Shown here in pieces: positions 41,201 through 49,670 of a stretch of DNA of 64,000 nucleotides. Positions within the stretch are counted from its first letter, which is position 1. The number at the start of each line of letters is the position of its first letter. The DNA comes from Lutraria lutraria (Eukaryota > Mollusca > Bivalvia > Venerida > Mactridae): positions 35,819,380 to 35,883,379 of the forward strand of contig OZ026835.1 of assembly GCA_964023205.1 (NCBI GenBank), in the 5' to 3' direction. The notes below the pieces were generated by a model that did not search any database, was not told the origin of the DNA, and worked only from the letters and a program-made list of their open reading frames with translations. The translations under genes and the position numbers were made by a program.

Positions 41201-42628
41201 AAAATGTATGTATAAATACAAACTAAATTAAATGGTGCATTATGTTAAGATCTAACTCTGATAACAAAACACCAGTCATTTGATTGGTTTAGCACTGTTT
41301 GAATTTGACTAAGCATGTGTCCAGTCATTTGATTGGTTGAACAGAATTCTTCAGTTATTATTATCCAATCAGATTGCTAAATAGATTAGATTTGTTTGAA
41401 TCTCCAAAATGACATTAGAATTGAAATCTATAGATGTGACCAGACATTTGCTATGGTAAAAAATTCCTCAGCTAAATGGATATAATCATACATCATAATT
41501 TTAATGAATTAAACAAGACTTACACCAATTATAAGGCTTCAAGCTACAGTGAAGTAAATGTTCCATTAAAATTTTAGACAAGGACTCAATACATGGCCAA
41601 ATCATCTTGAGTGCGATAGGCATTATGCAGATGATAGCAATAAAGATTATTAGCCAGACTTGACTTCCATTTCAGCCCTATCAAGACATACATTCAGTGT
41701 CCTGTACAGAGGCCTAACTGTCATAAATAATTCATAAAGAATATGCAGCGAACATTTTATGAGAATTATATTGAATAGTGTCAGCTTAAACCTGTCTGCT
41801 AATTAAGTGCTGCTATAGTGCAACAAGATCATTGAACCATGCGTAGGGATGGGTTACCGTAGACACATTTATGCTTCCATCGCTTCACTTAATTCCAAGA
41901 TAAGTCTGGATGTTTCATTACTATTTTATCTGTTAATTCATCGTTATCTTATTAAAAATCATTACATCATAAGAACCATTATTAAGTCTTGTTCCAAGCC
42001 AAGAATAAATTCACAAGAGGAATTCGAATGAGCATAAAATTTGTATGTTAACAGTAGACGCGTAGCAAAGTAACCTATAAAACTACCGACCATCCGAGAA
42101 CTAGTTAAATAGCTACCTCACAAATGTCATGTGAGATTTGGTCCTGGATGAGATTTGAACCCGCAGTGGTGATCAGCAGCCTGTTAACTAACCACGGAGG
42201 CCCCCTCCTTAAGTTTGTTTCAGAAAATTCTTGAGTAAGAAAAATATTTCGGGACCTATCTTTCCTTTTTTTGACATTAACGTTTTTTGCCTAATGGCTT
42301 TATATACCAGAGGTAAAGATTAAACAAAATATAAAATTGGCCAAAGAACCCAAAAACCCCTTCAAATAGAATTGATGAAAACAGGAATTTTTCTTGAACT
42401 GTTCATGCACATTTCATGAACAGTTCATGAATAGTTCATGAAGTATGAATAAATATTTGGCAGGGGAATGCGGCCGATTTATTTCTAAATACTGTACTTC
42501 CTTGTACTAGTATTTTGGTCTACATTGAGTGATATACTAGTGTTATGTAAACTGCAACATTTACCAGAGTACTGCTCACCATTTCGTTTTTCACTATCAG
42601 CTGGCTTCATCTGTACAGGGTGGTGCAT
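14155..42628 (-). CDS. CELF1/2: CELF1/2-type RNA-binding protein (CUG-BP/Bruno family), 13 exons, 5' part missing
   Basis: Joined exons on the minus strand: 42628-42580, 35557-35429, 32928-32849, 29723-29574, 29123-29063, 27246-27184, 25394-25296, 22032-21958, 20635-20297, 19918-19715, 16909-16832, 15345-15202, 14282-14155. All have GT/AG borders. The sum, 1599 nt, is an exact multiple of three and ends in TAG. The 532 residues cover the RRM1 tail ([14 protein letters not shown]), RRM2 (RNP2 LFIGML, RNP1 GCAFITF), a linker of roughly 340 residues and RRM3 (RNP2 LFIYHL, RNP1 KCFGFVSY), ending [10 protein letters not shown]. The C-terminus ending in NDSKPY matches the CELF1/2 branch rather than CELF3-6. 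Known role of the family: binding UGU/GU-rich RNA to control splicing in the nucleus and decay and translation in the cytoplasm. The linker is clearly longer than the roughly 210 residues I recall for human CELF1. The N-terminus and most of RRM1 lie beyond the right edge. Confidence 0.95.
14538..15166. repeat. 17-bp minisatellite, about 37 units, in the last CELF intron
   Basis: The unit is GGTGACCTTGTATGATA with TATGAT/TACGAT/TACAAT/TATGGT variants. I count 36 TGACCT cores and one decayed unit. Variants recur in a four-unit (68-bp) order in places, a sign of higher-order duplication. It fills about two thirds of the 919-nt intron splitting RRM3. The minus-strand unit ACAAGGTCACC contains AGGTCA, the nuclear-receptor half-site. 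The minus strand has no stops over much of its length in every frame because 17 is not a multiple of three; this is not a gene. Confidence 0.95.
15202..15345 (-). CDS. CELF1/2: CELF exon, first part of RRM3 (144 nt)
   Basis: Encodes [20 protein letters not shown] and continues to [16 protein letters not shown]2 is LFIYHL. The 144-nt length and phase-1 borders are the same as in vertebrate CELF genes. The acceptor is CTTTTTACAG and the donor GTGAGT. It is separated from the last exon by a 919-nt intron largely made of a 17-bp minisatellite. Confidence 0.96.
15376..15568. repeat. degenerate three-copy tandem repeat, roughly 65-75-bp unit
   Basis: A block with GGAGTT-CC-TTCTTC, ACATAAATATA and AGTAAGAAAA-GT-ATAA recurs three times in the intron just upstream of the first RRM3 exon. 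The copies are diverged. Confidence 0.6.
16583..16756. mobile_element. MITE with AGGGACTGGT ends (piggyBac-like?)
   Basis: TTAGAGGGACTGGTTT at the left is the complement of GACCAGTCCCTTTAA at the right, enclosing about 140 bp. TTAA-type ends suggest piggyBac, but the left end reads TTAG and there is no second copy in the window. Confidence 0.45.
16832..16909 (-). CDS. CELF1/2: CELF linker exon before RRM3 (78 nt)
   Basis: Encodes [20 protein letters not shown], then AGKQTE and a split G completed by the RRM3 exon. The join [12 protein letters not shown] matches CELF proteins. It is phase 1 at both ends, with acceptor TCTGTTTTCAG and donor GTAACC. Its first seven bases (CTTCATT) are the same as those of the preceding exon. 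Confidence 0.92.
19021..19130 (+). mobile_element. palindromic MITE family A, copy 2
   Basis: CCCTGTCAAATAGTTATTCA at the left and GAATTCTATTTGTAGGGGT at the right, with the same internal mirrored TTCATGAA blocks as at 12001. It lies in the intron upstream (plus-strand left) of exon 19715-19918. Confidence 0.8.
19715..19918 (-). CDS. CELF1/2: CELF linker exon (204 nt)
   Basis: Encodes [20 protein letters not shown], then [16 protein letters not shown], and the family-like block [19 protein letters not shown] before LLSPAT. The [11 protein letters not shown] block is strongly conserved in CELF proteins. The exon is phase 1 at both ends, with acceptor ATCTTTTCAG and donor GTAAAT. Confidence 0.93.
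20297..20635 (-). CDS. CELF1/2: CELF linker exon, long Asn/Gly/Met/Gln-rich segment (339 nt)
   Basis: Encodes 113 codons of low complexity made mostly of G, N, M, Q and S, from [14 protein letters not shown] to [13 protein letters not shown] more family-like core, [19 protein letters not shown], lies in the middle. It is the longest exon in the window, phase 1 at both ends, with acceptor TTTGTTGTAG and donor GTAGCT. Nothing similar comes to mind in vertebrate CELF1/2. The composition suggests a disordered, prion-like domain, which is an inference. The frame stays open across the whole exon and meets a stop just past the donor. Confidence 0.88.
21448..21560. repeat. short tandem repeat, about 50-bp unit
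   Basis: CACAAATCTC-GCATATT-TC followed by AAGTGACGGGCATACCAGTC recurs two to three times. Confidence 0.6.
21958..22032 (-). CDS. CELF1/2: CELF linker exon (75 nt)
   Basis: Encodes [20 protein letters not shown] followed by AANSP. The NLQGLAALA segment is a recognisable CELF1/2 linker motif. The exon is phase 1 at both ends, with acceptor TCTTTGTAG and donor GTATGC. Confidence 0.9.
22033..25295 (-). other. CELF intron, nothing conserved seen
   Basis: About 3.3 kb of AT-rich intron. It holds the 23-bp hairpin-forming array at 22674-22788 and, near 23915-24010, a GC-richer patch with TGTCTGTCTGTCC that looks like a transposon fragment. No exon could be supported. Confidence 0.6.
22674..22788. 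repeat. tandem repeat, 46-bp unit (two 23-bp halves), about 2.5 copies
   Basis: TAGTGTCAATACTGACACCA alternates with TAGTGTCAATATCCACACTA. Each half is itself an inverted repeat (GTGTC...GACAC, TAGTGT...ACACTA), so the array is a run of small hairpins. Confidence 0.8.
25296..25394 (-). CDS. CELF1/2: CELF linker exon (99 nt)
   Basis: Encodes [20 protein letters not shown] and then [13 protein letters not shown]. It is phase 1 at both ends, with acceptor CTCTATTAG and donor GTACTT. The first half is Leu/Ala-rich and the second Ser/Asn-rich. It is GC-richer than the flanking introns and fits between two exons of the same phase. Confidence 0.86.
25395..27183 (-). other. CELF intron, nothing clear seen
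   Basis: About 1.8 kb of AT-rich sequence with no repeat family or exon that I can support. A small inverted repeat, GGTAT...ACCACGGTATACC, lies near 27030. Confidence 0.55.
27184..27246 (-). CDS. CELF1/2: CELF linker exon (63 nt)
   Basis: Encodes [20 protein letters not shown] followed by P and the split G. It is phase 1 at both ends, with acceptor TTTTGCAG and donor GTATAA. The leucine/alanine-rich composition is like the divergent linker of CELF proteins. It can be skipped without changing frame. Confidence 0.86.
27247..29062 (-). other. CELF intron with a short ACATAACATTTCATATGAAA repeat
   Basis: About 1.8 kb. From about 27325 to 27410 a unit containing ACATAACATTTCATATGAAA recurs two to three times. 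The rest shows nothing recognisable. Confidence 0.55.
29063..29123 (-). CDS. CELF1/2: CELF linker exon (61 nt)
   Basis: Encodes [20 protein letters not shown] plus one base. It enters in phase 0 and leaves in phase 1, so it switches the gene to the run of phase-1 exons that follows. The acceptor (ATCTTGCAG) has a poor pyrimidine tract, which hints at regulated use; the donor is GTAAGA. Confidence 0.88.
29443..29544 (-). mobile_element. palindromic MITE family A, copy 3, next to a CELF 5' splice site
   Basis: ACCCCTTTGAAAAGAATTCA at the left and AACTATTTGACAGAGGGT at the right. The body is diverged but includes TTTTTCTTGAACTTTTCTTGC. Only 29 nt separate it from exon 29574-29723. Confidence 0.75.
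29574..29723 (-). CDS. CELF1/2: CELF exon, end of RRM2 and start of linker (150 nt)
   Basis: Begins [20 protein letters not shown], the family signature closing RRM2. It then runs through a Q/M/N stretch into a glycine-rich patch (GGGTGGGG) and ends PQYLA. It is phase 0 at both ends, with acceptor TTTTCCAG and donor GTAAGT. A palindromic MITE (29443-29544) lies only 29 nt beyond the donor boundary. Confidence 0.94.
29872..29947 (+). mobile_element. 76-bp hairpin MITE family B, copy 1
   Basis: CGAGGGTTCAACGCAACACT and its reverse complement AGTGTTGCGTTGAACCCTCG (one mismatch) form a stem of about 28 bp. The loop contains TTGTTCTTATTTCAATATGA. The flanks repeat AAAT on both sides, a likely 4-bp target duplication. 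Confidence 0.85.
30006..30371. repeat. 23-bp minisatellite, about 16 units
   Basis: The unit is CAGAGGTAGAACAAGATTAATCT with T/G and C/A variants; one unit is shortened to 12 bp (CAGGATTAATCT). It lies in the CELF intron upstream of exon 29574-29723, about 280 nt from it. Many units contain the palindrome AGATTAATCT. Confidence 0.92.
31014..31140 (-). mobile_element. fragment of SINE family D (CCAGT-TTCCTGGATTGTATT)
   Basis: AACCAGTATTCCTGGATTGT, then TACTAACTTACCCTTC and GGCAATTTCTCC, match blocks in the same order at 38600-38800 and at 50112-50760. This copy is truncated and diverged. Confidence 0.45.
32065..32263. mobile_element. 199-bp MITE with TTTTCGTTGGG inverted ends
   Basis: The left end CTGTGGAATCATTTATTTTC is the near-exact complement of GAAAATTAATGATTCCACAG at the right, and the stem continues inward through GTTGGG. 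GATA flanks both sides, a possible 4-bp target duplication. Short open frames inside it are incidental. Confidence 0.8.
32849..32928 (-). CDS. CELF1/2: CELF exon, second half of RRM2 (80 nt)
   Basis: Encodes [20 protein letters not shown] then HHSQTMEG across the junction, including RNP1 (GCAFITF). It enters in phase 1 and leaves in phase 0. The acceptor is AACTTTCAG and the donor GTAAGA. The size and sequence are those of the conserved 80-nt CELF exon. Confidence 0.95.
33191..33367. mobile_element. Tc1/mariner (pogo/Tigger)-like MITE, copy 2
   Basis: A 177-bp relative of 2934-3129 in the same orientation: TACAGTAAAACCTCTCCAGA at the left, ACAGAGGTTGGACTGTA at the right, TA at both ends. It has lost a few bases relative to copy 1 near the right terminus. 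Confidence 0.78.
33730..33805 (+). mobile_element. 76-bp hairpin MITE family B, copy 2
   Basis: CGAGGGCTCAGCGCAACACA at the left and CACTGTTGCGTTGAACCCTCG at the right. The same loop TTGTTCTTATTTCAATATGA is present. ATTT flanks both sides. Confidence 0.85.
34291..34366 (-). mobile_element. palindromic MITE family A, truncated copy 4
   Basis: CCCTTCAAACGGAATTCATG, TTTTTTCTTGAACTGTTCT and CATACTTCATGAACG match the family in the opposite orientation to 12001. The distal part is missing. Confidence 0.65.
35150..35225 (+). mobile_element. 76-bp hairpin MITE family B, copy 3
   Basis: CAAGGGCTCAGCGCAACACT at the left and GTGTGGCGTTGAACCCTCG at the right, with the standard loop between. AAAT is present on both sides. 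It lies about 200 nt past the donor of the first RRM2 exon. Confidence 0.85.
35429..35557 (-). CDS. CELF1/2: CELF exon, first half of RRM2 (129 nt)
   Basis: Encodes [18 protein letters not shown] and on to the motif [14 protein letters not shown]2 is LFIGML. The acceptor is TTCTGTTTTCAG and the donor GTAAGT. The exon is phase 1 at both ends. It is a strong match to the CELF RRM2 start; vertebrates have AVED where this protein has EE just before RKLF, so this exon is slightly shorter. Confidence 0.95.
37496..37580 (+). mobile_element. palindromic MITE family A, truncated copy 5
   Basis: CCCCTGTCAAATAGTTATTT, then ATACTTCATGAACTATTCAC and ATGCAAGAATAGTTCAAGAA. It stops in GTTTTCATCC, without the right inverted end. 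Confidence 0.7.
38600..38800 (-). mobile_element. tRNA-derived SINE, family D
   Basis: Read on the minus strand, a tRNA-like head (CCAGTCGGTAGTTCTGGACT then CGTAACCC) at the right is followed by a body ending in the complement of CCAGTTTTCCTGGATTGTATT. Related pieces occur at 31014, 37331 and 50112. The limits are approximate. Confidence 0.5.
41121..41135. repeat. poly(C) run, 15 nt
   Basis: Uninterrupted C15 in an otherwise AT-rich intron; its length may be unreliable in an assembly. Confidence 0.9.
42124..42205 (-). mobile_element. tRNA-like SINE fragment
   Basis: On the minus strand: GGGGCCTCCGTGGTTAGTTA (A-box-like), CTGCTGATCACCACTG, then the B-box-like GCGGGTTCAAATCTC. The cloverleaf is not intact, so this is a tRNA-derived remnant rather than a working tRNA. 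Confidence 0.5.
42357..42466 (-). mobile_element. palindromic MITE family A, copy 6, full length
   Basis: CCCCTTCAAATAGAATTGAT at the left and AAATATTTGGCAGGGG at the right, with three mirrored TTCATGAA blocks inside. It lies about 115 nt past the donor of exon 42580-42628. Confidence 0.8.
42580..42628 (-). CDS. CELF1/2: CELF exon, end of RRM1 (49 nt)
   Basis: This exon reads [16 protein letters not shown] plus one base of the next codon. It follows a TTTTACTTACAG acceptor and precedes a GTGAGC donor. The sequence and 49-nt size match the short exon that ends RRM1 in vertebrate CELF1/2. The ATG is internal to the family protein and is probably not a start. A second donor (GTAAAT) 15 nt further on would add GEQYS in frame; see findings. 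Confidence 0.93.
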
Positions 42629-42694
42629 CTGTAAGTAAAATAAACACTCATTATATGATTACACTTGGCAATATTAATTAACTAGATAATTATA

Positions 42695-42850
42695 TATATC
42701 ATAACACTTAGAGTATACTCTCATCATTTTACACTAATAATGTGTATAATGACAATATTATTAGGACATAACGCTTAATGAAGTTATAGGGTATACTCGC
42801 TTCACTTTTACACTAATAATTTGTATAATGACTATTTTATTAAGACATCT
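42695..42850. repeat. diverged tandem duplication, about 80-90-bp unit
   Basis: GAGTATACTC / GGGTATACTC, then TTTTACACTAATAAT-TGTATAATGAC and TATTATTA-GACAT appear twice in the same order. Confidence 0.65.
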
Positions 42851-44329
42851 CAACCTGACATATAATTGTGCTCTCATAGAAAACTGAAAGGCCTTGGAAG
42901 CATTCTGGCACTGATGACAGGCAGTCTTAACTTAATTCTGTGTCGCACAATGCTGTAATTAACCCAAAATTAGTGATGAATACGAATTAATTTGATACCA
43001 GAGAACATGAACTGCGTACCACATTCATTATCAGAGAGAACAAATTGCATACTGCATTAACTCGACATAATGCATTCTGCTCGGATACCAAGAGGGAATA
43101 TGATAGTTTTGTAGGAAGTCGCAGCCAGGCAAACTTGTAAAAATATTCCCGAGCATAACCAACCAACACTTTGTAAAATCAATCATCAGTAATTGCTTCT
43201 ATTCAAAATCTCTCTGAATTTTCTACATTCAGAGTAGTTCTTTCCTTGTAATACAATATGTTGAAACAACCTTGGAAGGCACAGCCTGGATGGCAGGGTG
43301 ACTGAGAGCAGAATGGAGGCAACAAGTGCACCTGCATTTTTTTCCAGGAAAAGTATTTTGATGGGGAGAAACAGAAAACAGGTCATAGTAGTCAACAGAC
43401 ACATGCTGAGTAAAATACTCCATAAATAAGATAGGATGACTCGTTATCAACAAAAGTATCATCAGAGAAAAAAATAACACTCAATGGGTCGTAGACATGT
43501 CGGGTTAGTGCCATATGGTATCACTCTAACTTTATATTTTCTTTGGTAATCTCACCTGTGTTTTCCATTAAAAATTTACCTAAGTTCTATCCTCTAATGC
43601 TTTTCAGATAAAAACATAACCCAGAGTTATTTCCCCTGAGGGTTCTGAAAATTTTCTAGAAGTTTTCTGCCTAGAATATTCCGACATAGGCTTACCTGAG
43701 TTTTTTAACCATTGTTTTTTAAGCCATCCAGTTACCAAAAACAATTAATTCTCTGAGGGAGTTACATTAACTTCCTCTTCATAAGTCGCCTTTTTACATT
43801 TTAGCTGTTTCACATTCTGTCATTAACTTACAGTAATCTCCCTTGTTTCAAATATATCAACCTATCTTAGAGTGTTCTCCCTTTATTATGTTTATGCCTG
43901 TCATAAAGCATCAATCTACTAAATATTTAGCCATCTAGGCACGCTAAGTTAACGCAGCAACAAAGAAATGAACTTATTACCTAAGAGGCCCAAGTTTTTT
44001 CTATGAGTGGAAGCACTTACAGCAGACATTTTGTACCCCATACTGTATAATATACACATCAATGAGTCAGAAATAACTGGGAATGTATGTATATCAGTTC
44101 CATAGGGAGATCAATGTAAAGAACAACATGTATATAAATATATTCCTACCAAATACAATATCAGCCAAGAAATTTCAAAAAAAAAAATTGATCAGCTTTG
44201 TCAAGCGAGAGTCTGATATACCATAGGGATTAAACTATATTTTACAGCATGTTTCCAGTACAAAGCTGTGGTACTTCTATGTACACTTAATGATAAATTT
44301 CCACTATCAGAACTATGTTTAAGCCAAAA

Positions 44330-44402
44330 ACATGAATTTTTCTCGAACTTTTCTTGCATATTTCATGAAGCATTCATGAAGTATGAATAACTAAATGACA
44401 AG
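44330..44402 (-). mobile_element. palindromic MITE family A, truncated copy 7
   Basis: AACATGAATTTTTCTCGAAC, TTTCTTGCATATTTCATGAA, then ATTCATGAAGTATGAATAAC and a degraded end. Confidence 0.65.
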
Positions 44403-45210
44403 AGCTTGAACCAGGAAGCGGGAAGTGTTCAGAATACGCTGTACAAGATACAGTGGTACCTCATATATTATATTATGATATACCCTCAGCGAGAAAGATT
44501 TCCATCTGTACAATAAATACAGGTGAATTAATGAAAGGGATATATATACGTTTATTATACCAGTGGTTCTTGGTGCATAGCATGTGCACAATTAATTGTT
44601 AAGATAAAGAACTGATAATCAACAGGCATTGGCAGGTGGGCCACTTACAGACTGAATTGTGGGCAAGGTGTAGACAGGCCTGGAATATACATTAAATCAA
44701 TGAGAAACTCACTGTACAAGACATTAGTGGATAATGGAATCATGTAAAACAAATAATGTACTCAAATCAATCTATGGCTAATTTTCCTCCATTTTGACAG
44801 TAAGTTATTTAAGTTTTTATGACAAATGTAAATCGTCATGCTATGCACCTTAACAGCCTCACAGTACTTTGAAAATAACTGATGTTAATGGTATAACCAG
44901 TCTAGTTTTTCGCAAGCGCGATGGCACCAGATTTCAGGCAATATTTCAGTAGGAAGAAATTAATTTACGAAAGAAAAATACCCCCAATCAATCTCAAGGA
45001 AAATAAAGCTAGTCATACCAGACAATAATTTATAGGATTTCCTTATACGGCAGAATGGTGGAATATTTCTAGTTAATGACCAATTGATATAGCTGTCTGT
45101 AAATGGTTTAAAAGCAGACATGAGAAATTAAGTGAGCTTGCTTCAGTTTGTATTGGGCAATATACTTATTCACATGTGATGTAGAGGTGTGAAGGCAATA
45201 TTTCATTCAG

Positions 45211-45319
45211 CATTCCCTGTCTTACAGTTATTCAAAATTTCATGAACTATTCATGAACTATCCAAGAAGTATACAAGATTAAAAAAAATCATGTTTTCAT
45301 GAATTCCATTTAAAGGGGT
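45211..45319 (+). mobile_element. palindromic MITE family A, copy 8
   Basis: CCCTGTCTTACAGTTATTCA at the left and GAATTCCATTTAAAGGGGT at the right, with TTTCATGAACTATTCATGAA within. Confidence 0.75.
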
Positions 45320-45889
45320 GCGTGCATCCGGAGTTCTAAAATGCAAATTACTAAAAATTCTGTATGCATTATCAAATAACAATAGAAAAGCCGCTTTTCT
45401 ATACCTCACAAGCGGCCATTTTGTTTTCCTATACATGTTAGTTTAGACCCTGCTATCAGTAATGGAAGATAATTAGAAGATTATTATCTGTAATTAACAG
45501 CTGGTCATCATGATGTCATTCTGTGAGATATATCAGAAGTACTTAGATAGAGTTAGAGGAAAAAGATCGATGAAGTAAATTTACAGGCCATCCTCTAACA
45601 TAGGCTAGAAATATATTAATAGAGATCCACATAATTTAAGCTTCTAACTAGTAGTGACATCTTTCAGGTTCTATAAACCAAGTGAATTTTGAACATTGTA
45701 CAAATGCCCAGCTTCTTTGAGTGTTAAAACAATGCTATCACAGATGAGACATGGGTGTCCAGTATCTGAGCAAATTTGTCTCATCATTCAATAAATAGAT
45801 CCAACCTTCACAACAAATGATTATCATCAGTGAATCAAATCCAATTAGTAAATGTCCATCTATAAACTCAACCGTGACCTGAGACCTAA

Positions 45890-45961
45890 CCCCTTCAAAT
45901 ATAATTCATGAAAACATCATTTTTTGAATAGTTCATGAAGTATGAATAACTATTTCACAAG
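45890..45961 (-). mobile_element. palindromic MITE family A, copy 9, internally deleted
   Basis: CCCCTTCAAATATAATTCAT at the left and GTATGAATAACTATTTCACA at the right. Both ends are present but the middle palindrome is shortened to 72 bp overall. Confidence 0.72.
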
Positions 45962-46100
45962 GTTTAAAATTAAACCACTATCAAACTCAAGCAAGACCTC
46001 AAATTAAACCTCAACAGTTACTAAGTTTTTGCCATGTTCTAAGATCTAATCACTATCTAAGACTTAATCATGATCCAAGACTATATACTTCCACCTAAGT

Positions 46101-46759
46101 TTCAAACATGATATCAGACCTTCTACCTCAGGCTCAAACATGATATCAGACCTTCTACTTCAGGCTCAAACATGATATCAGACCTTCTATCTCAGGCTCA
46201 AACATGATATCAGACCTTCTACTTCAGGCTCAAACATGATATCAGACCTTCTACCTCAGGCTCAAACATGATATCAGACCTTCTATCTCAGGCTCAAACA
46301 TGATGTCAGACCTTTTACCTCAGGCTCAAACATGATATCAGACCTTCTATCTCAGGCTCAAACATGATGTCAGACCTTCTACCTCAGGCTCAAACATGAT
46401 ATCAGACCTTCTATCTCAGGCTCAAACATGATATCAGACCTTCTACCTCAGGCTCAAACATGATATCAGACCTTCTACCTCAGGCTCAAACATGATATCA
46501 GACCTTCTACCTCAGGCTCAAACATGATATCAGACCTTCTATCTCAGGCTCAAACATGATGTCAGACCTTTTACCTCAGGCTCAAACATGATATCAGACC
46601 TTCTACCTCAGGCTCAAACATGATATCAGACCTTCTACCTCAGGCTCAAACATGATATCAGACCTTCTATCTCAGGCTCAAACATGATGTCAGACCTTTT
46701 ACCTCAGGCTCAAACATTGTATCAGACCTTCTATCTCAGGCTCAAACATGATGTCAGAA
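46101..46759. repeat. 32-bp minisatellite, about 21 units
   Basis: The unit begins AGGCTCAAACATGATATCAG and ends ACCTTCTACCTC. Variants GATGTC/GATATC and TACCTC/TATCTC/TACTTC recur in blocks, so several units were duplicated together. It is in the large first visible CELF intron and has no coding meaning. Confidence 0.95.
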
Positions 46760-49371
46760 ACTATCTGAAACGGTTCAGCCTCTTGATTAAAATCAATGAG
46801 ATTTCAGCTCATTATGATAAAAAAACATTCAAGTTGACATTCTCTAATATAAAGAATTAATGCAGTTCTACATGCAGCGAATTTCCTGCATTCATTCTGT
46901 TTTTTTTGCTAACACCAAGGTTCAATTATAATTCACACAAAGAAAAGGGCAAGAAAAAGTTGATTCTGTGACTGCCAACAATTTTCCTTCATTAATGCTT
47001 TAAGTTGAACAAATTTCTGTTATTTTCTTTGTACAGTTGTCCTTTAAATTCGCAATTAATTTCAGTCAAGAAAAAATCACATGAGAAAATATCTATACAA
47101 TAAATACTTCAGTTGTCATGGTTTCAGAATACACACAATAAATTTCTTTACATCAGTATATTACTGTATAATACTTGAAAAGACATTAAATAATACAGTT
47201 AATCAAGATTCTATTTTATCAAAGGGAGTTAACTCAGAACTTGCTCATTTTAAAGCACCTCATCACTTTGATGATGCAGCAACTAAATTAAATCAATTAA
47301 ATCAAACCAATTCAATAAAACCAATTAAATTCTAAAAGTTTAATGTAAATGAACAGAGGATTCAAGGTTTTGTAAAGACCTTGGACCAGTTTCTCAGACT
47401 TATCTTTACTAAGATGGCATATTTTTTGTTTGTATGAAGGGAATGTAATAATGCTTTATTCTATCAGAGAGAATAGTAGATTACTAAAAAAAAAAAATGT
47501 CACATGATTAATAAGTAAAAATGTTTAGGACTGAAATGTGTAACAATGGCAATTGAAACAGTTGATATAGTATAAGGTCTGTTTGAGATCGTAGCATTGT
47601 AAGTTTAAATTAAGAACACTTCAGTTTTCCAGGGGGAGTTGGTAGACAATGTTAACTGATTTGTGTGTAGTAAGAGCTGATTAGTGTGGTCTTTAGACAG
47701 TGAAGGACATAATGTCCCAGACTAGTAAATTTGGTGAATTCTAAATAAAAAACATTACAGTCAAAACAAACGGAAACTCCCAATTGATGAGATTTACAGT
47801 CAAAATGAAATGATATCCAATACAGGAGATACGGTTTAGTGGATAGAACAACCAAATCAAGACTATTATGGTATCATTCTAAATCCATTGCGGTACATAC
47901 ATGTGAAAGGGACATATTTAACTAGTTTTATTTGGTTGCCATTGTGTATGTACATGCTTGAGTACTATTGCTTGCATGTTACATCTAATTTGGGTATAAA
48001 GAACGAACAACCCATGAAATGCACTTAAACTCTTCCTTAAACGTATGACCCCTAAAAAAGGGGCAAGATTAAGGGGACACACTGATTTCTTCTAAACTGA
48101 AATTTAAGTTAAAATGTTCACTGATAAGAAGACAAGATAACCAGTTACTCAATTCAAGATAAAAAAAATATCAAATAATCAAGGTATGATTGCAACTTGG
48201 GTGAGACATCAGGCTACATGAAATTACCATTTAGCTTTCAATACCAGGGACACGAATCTTCGACAGGAAAAAGGTTGTCAATTGACTGTAATACAAAACA
48301 GCGAAAAATTCATGACTTCATCTCAAGTTTTAATACATTTTTTATTCCCTGGCACTTGATCAGTTCCATCAATACTTGATTTCCTGCGTAAAACAGTGCC
48401 AAGGTTTCTAAGAGAAATCTTAAAAGTGTCACGGAACCAGCCTCTGATTATTAACAAAATCATACAAGTGAATAAAATGCAAATGTCATCAAAGACAGAA
48501 ACATCATCTCAGAAAGTTAAAAGCTACCAAGATCATGGGAAACTCTCGGTAGATTTACAGACTTAGGACGGGTAATTTCTGTGAAAAGCTAGAAACAATA
48601 CACTTACAATTTGAATTATACATGAGAATTGAGCGATTACGACCCAAAAGATGCAAATTGAGTCCAAAGAAGATAAATAATGGGAAACAATCTTTGAGAA
48701 TTGAACAAAAGTTTCTGTTAACATCATGCCAATGTCAGGTTGAACAAAATATTTGAAAAAACTATTTCATGTCTTAATATACAATGAGGGTGATCATTGA
48801 ATACCAGTAGTAATCAGATAGTATTCGACCTAACAAACTACAAAATAATCAGCACCTTGATTTATTTGAATTGTAACATCTACAGCTATGTAAGGTTACA
48901 TGTTATCTCTCCGATTAAGATCAGGTAATTCGACACTATACATTGTCATTAATTGTGTTAAGAGTTAAGCATTTGAAACACCCTTACAAGGTTATATTAA
49001 GTCAAGAACCAGTGGTAGAGAAACATAACTGAGTTACATTCCATTCCAATTAGATATACATGCAAAAAACTACAGCTCAGTAAATAACAAAGTAAGAAAG
49101 TTAAATTTTACGGCTGAATTATCTCCCCTTATGATCCTAAGTAACTAATATATCAGTATATATATACAGGAGGAAATTGTAATTCCTTTTCATCAAATAT
49201 TGTTCACTAATTATTTCTTAATTTCATAAATTTGCATCCCAAGACTGTTATGAAATCCCTATAAATGCTGAAATAAATCAGATTTTCTTCCATAAACACT
49301 GATTAAATAATCCCCTTTTTTTATTCCATAATTATTATCTGGAATAAGTAAGTCAAGTCATGGTAATTGGC

Positions 49372-49383
49372 GGGGGGGGGGGG
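49372..49383. repeat. poly(G) run, 12 nt
   Basis: Uninterrupted G12; length may be unreliable. Confidence 0.85.
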
Positions 49384-49597
49384 TATGATAAATAGTAGAT
49401 ACAATTGCAGGAACTGCAAGCATAAACTGGTTAAGTAGAATCAGACCAAATCATGATTGTTCGTATGAAATAGACAATTAATTGTCATGAACTATTCATA
49501 TCAAATGGTCATAATTTAATTATGAACTATTTACTTGAACTGTAGCACAATGGTATATATAGTATTTGTATAAATAAATTGGTTAGGATATTATCCT

Positions 49598-49670
49598 GCC
49601 CGACTAGCTCAGTTGGTAAAGCATCCAACTTGCAAGCATGAGGTTGCGGGTTAGAGTCCTGTATCGGGTA
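49598..49670 (+). pseudogene. tRNA-Ala(UGC)-like pseudogene or SINE head
   Basis: It spans 73 nt. The acceptor strands GCCCGAC and ATCGGGT pair at five positions plus G-T. The D arm GCTCAGTTGGTAAAGC and T arm GCGGG-TTAGAGT-CCTGT are recognisable, and the anticodon loop CTTGCAA would give UGC. The five-base anticodon stem does not pair and the T loop has TTAGAGT instead of TTCGA. The promoter boxes are readable but the fold is broken. Confidence 0.5.

Larger units (their letters stand above)
35558..42579 (-). other. CELF intron, about 7 kb
   Basis: Separates the RRM1 tail exon from RRM2. It contains two MITE family A copies, two SINE family D pieces (about 37331-37390 and 38600-38800), a tRNA-like SINE piece at 42124-42205 and a C15 run at 41121-41135. 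No further exon is recognisable. Confidence 0.65.

Noticed and set aside
49598..49670. Functional tRNA-Ala
   Set aside because: The anticodon stem does not pair and the T loop lacks TTCGA; kept only as a pseudogene or SINE head.
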